Source: Anaerolineae bacterium
GTDB lineage: Bacteria > Chloroflexota > Anaerolineae > UBA1429
Direction: 5' to 3'
DNA length: 9,171 nucleotides
Assembly: GCA_007123335.1 (NCBI GenBank)
Contig: SKLG01000314.1
Coordinates: 1 to 9,171, forward strand
Shown: positions 6,389 to 9,171 of the stretch, in pieces
Layout: each line of letters opens with the position of its first letter
Position numbering within the stretch: position 1 is the stretch's first letter
The notes under the pieces: generated by a model
Databases searched by the model: none
Seen by the model: the letters and a program-made list of their open reading frames with translations, nothing else
Told to the model about the DNA's origin: nothing
Program-made: the position numbers and the translations under genes

Positions 6389-6895
6389 ATGGAGATTCGC
6401 AAGGCCAGGGCCAGCGATGCAGAGGGGTTGGCTGCCGCCTCCAAGGCGGCGTTCGACGACGACGTGAACCATGGCGCGCCGGGCCCCGGCGGTCCCGAAG
6501 GCTATGATCTGCCGGGTTTCCAGGAGCGCATGATGGCGCTGGGCGACTATTACACGATCCTCGAGGCGGGCGAGATCATCGGGGGGATCATCGTCTTTCG
6601 CAAGCAGGTGCGCGAGTACTATTTAGGGCGCATCTTTATCACTCCTGCCTGGCAGAACCGGGGCCTGGGCAAGGAGGCGATGGCCTTTCTCTGGCGGCAA
6701 TACCCGCTGGCCAAGCGCTGGACGCTGGACACGCCGGTGTGGAACGCGCGCACGCGGGGCTTTTACGCCAGCGTCGGCTTTCGCGAGATCGGCGAGGACG
6801 GCGAAGGCGGGGTGCTGTTCGAGCGGGTGATGGCCGGGCCATCCGCGCCGCCCAGCCCGCCCGGCGCCCCCGTCCCGCCGCGCCTACCGCGATAG
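6389..6895 (+). CDS. GNAT-family N-acetyltransferase
   Basis: 168 residues. A single GNAT fold transferring an acetyl group from acetyl-CoA to an unknown amine. Acetyl-CoA-binding motif A is QNRGLGKEA (89-97), preceded by strand YLGRIFITP (78-86). Motif B region is the typical ARTRGFYASVGFREIG (120-135), containing the family's FY..xGF signature. The N-terminal MEIRKARASDAEGL opening is standard. The last 20 residues (about 149-168) are proline-rich and probably disordered, beyond the usual end of the fold. Start ATG at 6389 has GAGGAGAGG (6375-6383) just upstream and a promoter at 6325-6353. The substrate cannot be predicted, and no functional link to neighbours is evident. Confidence 0.88.
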   Translation: MEIRKARASDAEGLAAASKAAFDDDVNHGAPGPGGPEGYDLPGFQERMMALGDYYTILEAGEIIGGIIVFRKQVREYYLGRIFITPAWQNRGLGKEAMAFLWRQYPLAKRWTLDTPVWNARTRGFYASVGFREIGEDGEGGVLFERVMAGPSAPPSPPGAPVPPRLPR

Positions 6896-6921
6896 GGCTT
6901 GATGCGCTATGGGCAAGCCTT
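6894..6921 (+). terminator. Weak stem at the end of the GNAT gene
   Basis: AGGGCTTG (6894-6901) pairs with CAAGCCTT (6914-6921), including one G-T pair, around a 12-nt loop, directly over the GNAT stop codon. The usual T-run is missing (AGCATTTGG follows), so termination is only possible. Nothing else is seen between here and 7018. Confidence 0.25.
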
Positions 6922-7018
6922 GCGATAGCATTTGGGTATCTGCACGGAGGGTCGAGTCCGCATAGACACCACTCGCAGCAGCATCGCTGCCATACAAGAT
7001 GATGGGAGGTCGGCTATT

Positions 7019-7427
7019 ATGAACAGCACCAACTGGTTTGAACAGGTCCATCTTTCCTGGACGGACGATCCTAGCTCTACTCTGACCTTGACATGGTTCA
7101 CGCCAGGTGGTGAGGATTCCGAGGTGCTGTATCGTCCCTCCGGCGCTGACACCTGGCAATCAGAACCGATGATTTGGGTGCCGGTCGATGAGACCCGTAC
7201 ACTGAGCCGAGCGAGCTTGCGCGGTCTACAGCCTTGCACCACCTACGAATACCAGTTGGTGATCCGGGAGGGCAAGGAACTCACGGACAAGCGGAGCCCG
7301 ATCTGGACCACGCGCACCGCGCCGGCTGGGGCGGCGGATTTCACCTTTGGGTTCTTGGCTGATACAGGGCTGATCGGGCGATTGGATGGCAACGCCACCG
7401 GTACGGCCCAAGTACTGCGGGAAATCG
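7019..7427 (+). pseudogene. Metallophosphoesterase (purple acid phosphatase-like), truncated by IS
   Basis: The first 136 codons of an interrupted gene. Residues 1-100 form a fibronectin-III-like beta-sandwich typical of purple acid phosphatase N-terminal domains (VHLSWTDDPSSTLTLTWFTP, LRGLQPCTTYEYQL). The metallophosphoesterase domain begins at FTFGFLADTG, with Asp115 as the probable first metal ligand. The reading frame then enters the insertion sequence and stays open to a stop at 7843, giving a hybrid of 274 residues with no catalytic core. Start ATG at 7019 is supported by GGGAGGT 8 nt upstream. No signal peptide is visible, though many relatives are secreted. The remaining metal-binding motifs (GD, GNH, HxH) do not reappear after the IS, so the gene is dead. 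Confidence 0.82.
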
Positions 7428-7450
7428 GACTCGGTTCCAAAGTGTGTGGG
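7428..7450 (+). repeat. Left terminal inverted repeat of the IS
   Basis: 23 bp beginning GACTCGGTTCC and ending GTGTGTGGG, an exact reverse complement of the right end. Matching stops abruptly on both sides. Confidence 0.9.
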
Positions 7451-7474
7451 ATAGGTTGCGCACTTGCCACAAAA

Positions 7475-7530
7475 GGACTTCGGAGCCATTCTGTGGGTGT
7501 ATCAAACCAACAAGAAAGGCCCCGAAGTCC
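7475..7530 (+). promoter_or_regulatory. Leader hairpin covering the transposase ribosome site
   Basis: GGACTTCGG (7475-7483) is the exact reverse complement of CCGAAGTCC (7522-7530), which ends at the base before the transposase ATG. Pairing can extend to about 16 bp with two mismatches, burying the AAAGG ribosome site (7515-7519). Read-through RNA from outside would carry both arms and mask translation, as in the fold-back control known for IS10 and IS50. A possible weak internal -10 (TATCAA, 7500-7505) would start after the left arm and escape it. Confidence 0.6.
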
Positions 7531-8820
7531 ATGCATATTGTCGCACGAGCGCAGGCGTTTGTCGAATCGCTTCGTCGTCTGGCCCAGCGTCGGGATATCG
7601 ACTGGCGCCAGTGTCCGGCATGTAAGAGCCGCCACGTCTACCGCCATGGTACCTACACGCGACATCCTCGTATGCTGGAGGGGCGCCAGGAGTTGGCCAT
7701 ACAGCGCTACCAGTGTCAGGATTGTAAAGCCACTTACTCCGAACAGCACCCCGATCTACTTCCCGGCTGCTGGTATGCGCGTAGCGTACGACGATACGCC
7801 ATCGATCAGTACATGCACACGCGCAGTTCGATGCGGCGAGTAGCGGAGTGGGTACGCTCGATGATCGGCAAGCAGGAGCGATGGCAGATCTGGTTCTGTC
7901 TGAGCACCCCGCCCGCAGAGGCGGATCACTGTCACTTGAGCGCCAGTACGTTGTGCCGTTGGCTGGACGAGGCCGGGCAGCGTGGAGAGCGGGACGTCGC
8001 GGGGCTATACGAGGGGATAGACAGTTCGGGACTGCTGGGGACAGATGGACTATGGGCGCGATTGCGCGGGGGAAAGGTGCGGGTGCTGCTGATGCTGAGG
8101 GACAGCGTCAGCGGGCTGCTATGGCCCCCGGTAGTGGCCGCAGGGGAGGAAGCGGCAGCCGCTTGGGCGGCGCTTTTCGCCCAGGCACAAAGGGCCGGAC
8201 TGGTCGTGGAAGAGGTGGGCGCCGTGGTGAGTGATGGCGCGCAGGGGCTGTTAAGCTACCTGCGCCAGAGTCTACCACGGGTCTACCAGCAGCGCTGCAT
8301 CTTTCACATCTGGCGTAACCTGGGTGGGGAGTTGGGTCGCCAGGCAGCCCGAGCGGCTGAGGGCCTGACGGGAGAAGCGGCACAACGTGCCCGAGCGTGC
8401 GTTCGCGAAGAGCTGACGGCGTTGATACATCAGGTATTGGATGCGGCGAGCTTTGAGCAGGCGGAGGAGGCCTTGGACACCCTTAAGCGCCATCCACAGG
8501 GTTCGGGGCTTTGGAAAGTGCTCAACGAGCGTTTCATTCAGCTGCTGACCCACCTGATGGAAGCCTATCGCGAGCTGGGACGCGTAACGCCGGAGTGGAT
8601 GTGGCGGGACTTTCGGCTATGGTTGAGTCGAGGTCGTAACCATGGTAGTGAACGACGACTAGGACGGGCAGGGCTGATGTATACCATCTACCGCAATTTC
8701 ACGCCAGCACAGATGAGGCGGGAACGAACCCGCCACTACCGCCATCCGGGCAAGAGCGCCTTAGAGGTGGCGGGAATGAACCTGGAAGGGTGTAGCTATC
8801 TGGACGCCCTGGAGGTCTAG
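7531..8820 (+). CDS. DDE transposase, IS256/Mutator (MULE) type with N-terminal zinc ribbon
   Basis: 429 residues; catalyses cut or copy transposition between the element's inverted repeats. A zinc ribbon lies at the N-terminus: CPAC (C28, C31) and CQDC (C62, C65). The RNase-H-like DDE core has Asp172 in GTDG, Asp235 in VSDGAQG, and most likely Glu374 in NHGSERR, which parallels the NxxER motif of IS256 relatives. The CxxH motif (C256-x2-H259) in RCIFHIWRNL is characteristic of the Mutator superfamily, and an alpha-helical insertion (about 265-350) precedes the glutamate. Start ATG at 7531 was chosen over the upstream open frame because that frame would begin inside the terminal inverted repeat, and AAAGG lies 11 nt before this ATG. 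The frame is uninterrupted with all catalytic residues present, so the enzyme may be active. The exact subgroup is uncertain. Confidence 0.88.
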   Translation: MHIVARAQAFVESLRRLAQRRDIDWRQCPACKSRHVYRHGTYTRHPRMLEGRQELAIQRYQCQDCKATYSEQHPDLLPGCWYARSVRRYAIDQYMHTRSSMRRVAEWVRSMIGKQERWQIWFCLSTPPAEADHCHLSASTLCRWLDEAGQRGERDVAGLYEGIDSSGLLGTDGLWARLRGGKVRVLLMLRDSVSGLLWPPVVAAGEEAAAAWAALFAQAQRAGLVVEEVGAVVSDGAQGLLSYLRQSLPRVYQQRCIFHIWRNLGGELGRQAARAAEGLTGEAAQRARACVREELTALIHQVLDAASFEQAEEALDTLKRHPQGSGLWKVLNERFIQLLTHLMEAYRELGRVTPEWMWRDFRLWLSRGRNHGSERRLGRAGLMYTIYRNFTPAQMRRERTRHYRHPGKSALEVAGMNLEGCSYLDALEV

Positions 8821-8907
8821 CGCGGCAACGCCGTCAAACGTCGAGCAAAAGACAAAGACGTTGCCCCAGGCAAAATTCAGGTTCACCACGCGTTCGCAGA
8901 CCTCCAG
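8809..8907 (+). other. Structured 3' segment of the IS after the transposase stop
   Basis: CTGGAGGTCT (8809-8818, overlapping the transposase stop) and AGACCTCCAG (8898-8907) are perfect 10-bp inverted arms. Inside them GGCAACG (8824-8830) pairs with CGTTGCC (8859-8865). Together they would fold a branched structure of about 100 nt between stop codon and right inverted repeat. No T-run follows, and the function is unknown. Confidence 0.45.
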
Positions 8908-8924
8908 CAGCCCCGACTGTGGAA

Positions 8925-8947
8925 CCCACACACTTTGGAACCGAGTC
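8925..8947 (-). repeat. Right terminal inverted repeat of the IS
   Basis: Exact 23-bp partner of the left end, beginning CCCACACACTTT and ending CCGAGTC. It defines the IS right boundary at 8947. Confidence 0.9.
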
Positions 8948-9145
8948 TGGCGAACGCCCTGGCAGAGAACTGGCACATTCCACGCTTTCTCGCGCTGTCT
9001 TTTGCGTATATACTGTTGGTAGTGGATTATGTGCAGAGCGTTTTCCCTATAAAATCCTCTGCACATAATCCATCACCAATAGTATATACGCAAAAGGCAG
9101 CGCGAGAAAGCGTGGAATGTACGTTCTCTGCAAGGTCGTTCGCCA
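8948..9145. repeat. Near-200-bp imperfect inverted repeat (MITE-like long hairpin)
   Basis: Left arm 8948-9038 and right arm 9057-9145 are reverse complements apart from about six substitutions and one small gap near 8971. Matching blocks include TGGCGAACG, ACATTCCACGCTTTCTCGCG, TTTTGCGTATATACT and TGGATTATGTGCAGAG. Pairing continues into the centre: TTTT (9041-9044) with AAAA (9051-9054), leaving a 6-nt loop. The left arm starts at the base after the IS end. No convincing protein is encoded. By inference it is a miniature inverted-repeat element or a foldback RNA. The + strand frame at 8935-9159 runs through both arms and is not considered a gene. Confidence 0.8.
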
Positions 9146-9168
9146 ATCCGGCTGCATGATGGTATAAT
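9140..9168 (+). promoter_or_regulatory. Extended -10 promoter pointing out of the window
   Basis: -35 TCGCCA (9140-9145, four of six), 17-bp spacer, perfect -10 TATAAT (9163-9168) preceded by TGG, an extended -10. The -35 lies in the outer tip of the right arm of the long inverted repeat. The gene served would start beyond 9171. Confidence 0.5.
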
Positions 9169-9171
9169 CGG

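Larger units (their letters stand above)
7428..8947 (+). mobile_element. Complete IS256/Mutator-like insertion sequence, 1520 bp
   Basis: Perfect 23-bp terminal inverted repeats at 7428-7450 and 8925-8947 enclose one transposase gene that looks intact. The left end cuts the phosphatase frame. Immediate flanks (GAAATCG before, TGGCGAA after) do not match, so no 8-9 bp target duplication is visible; this suggests an adjacent deletion or rearrangement. Shifting the ends inward does not create a duplication either: GACTC and GAGTC at the tips are inverted, not direct. Confidence 0.88.

Noticed and set aside
7848..8383. Additional open frames inside the transposase gene
   Set aside because: Shadows of the transposase reading frame with low-complexity Gly/Arg or Pro composition.
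8761..9066. A 101-codon minus-strand frame from the long hairpin into the IS
   Set aside because: It runs through the palindrome arm and the right inverted repeat and shows no recognisable domain or ribosome site.
1..9171. CRISPR array, rRNA, riboswitch or replication origin
   Set aside because: No regularly spaced repeats, rRNA-like sequence, or recognisable riboswitch or DnaA-box cluster seen on either strand.

Overview
The window looks like a bacterial chromosome segment. High-GC metabolic genes alternate with one clearly AT-richer block and an insertion sequence. Promoters read as ordinary sigma-70 type boxes and Shine-Dalgarno sites are purine-rich. Codon use and protein style fit a GC-rich environmental bacterium, possibly Chloroflexota. 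That assignment is a weak impression, since no marker gene fixes it.

Layout. (1) Positions 1-2082, minus strand: a two-gene acyl-CoA operon, acetyl-CoA acetyltransferase followed by 3-hydroxybutyryl-CoA dehydrogenase. The second gene is cut by the window start. A 15-bp perfect hairpin of REP-like character lies between them. (2) Positions 2360-5460, minus strand: an AT-richer two-gene cassette. It has a strong promoter whose -10 box lies inside a palindrome, a 182-residue protein of unrecognised family, and an 825-residue SNF2-type ATPase fused to a C-terminal Mrr-like PD-(D/E)xK nuclease. The cassette sits just beyond the 3' end of a tRNA-Asp gene, a classic island location, and is the best candidate here for an undescribed (anti-foreign-DNA) system. 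(3) Positions 5581-5731, minus strand: tRNA-Asp(GTC) with promoter and terminator. (4) Positions 5780-6895: a divergent pair, a ureidoglycolate-lyase-like cupin (minus) and a GNAT acetyltransferase (plus), with back-to-back promoters. (5) Positions 7019-8947: the first 136 codons of a purple-acid-phosphatase-like metallophosphoesterase, interrupted by a complete 1520-bp insertion sequence. The IS has perfect 23-bp terminal inverted repeats and an IS256/Mutator-like DDE transposase, preceded by a hairpin that covers its Shine-Dalgarno site. (6) Positions 8948-9171: a nearly 200-bp inverted repeat abutting the IS right end with no spacing, then a good extended -10 promoter pointing out of the window.

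How the parts fit. The two acyl-CoA enzymes catalyse consecutive steps from acetyl-CoA to 3-hydroxybutyryl-CoA, or the reverse. The SNF2-nuclease and its small partner are separated by 15 nt behind one promoter, so they are probably co-expressed; the palindrome over the -10 suggests repression. The phosphatase has lost its 3' part: its sequence does not resume after the IS and no target-site duplication is visible, so an adjacent deletion or rearrangement probably followed insertion.
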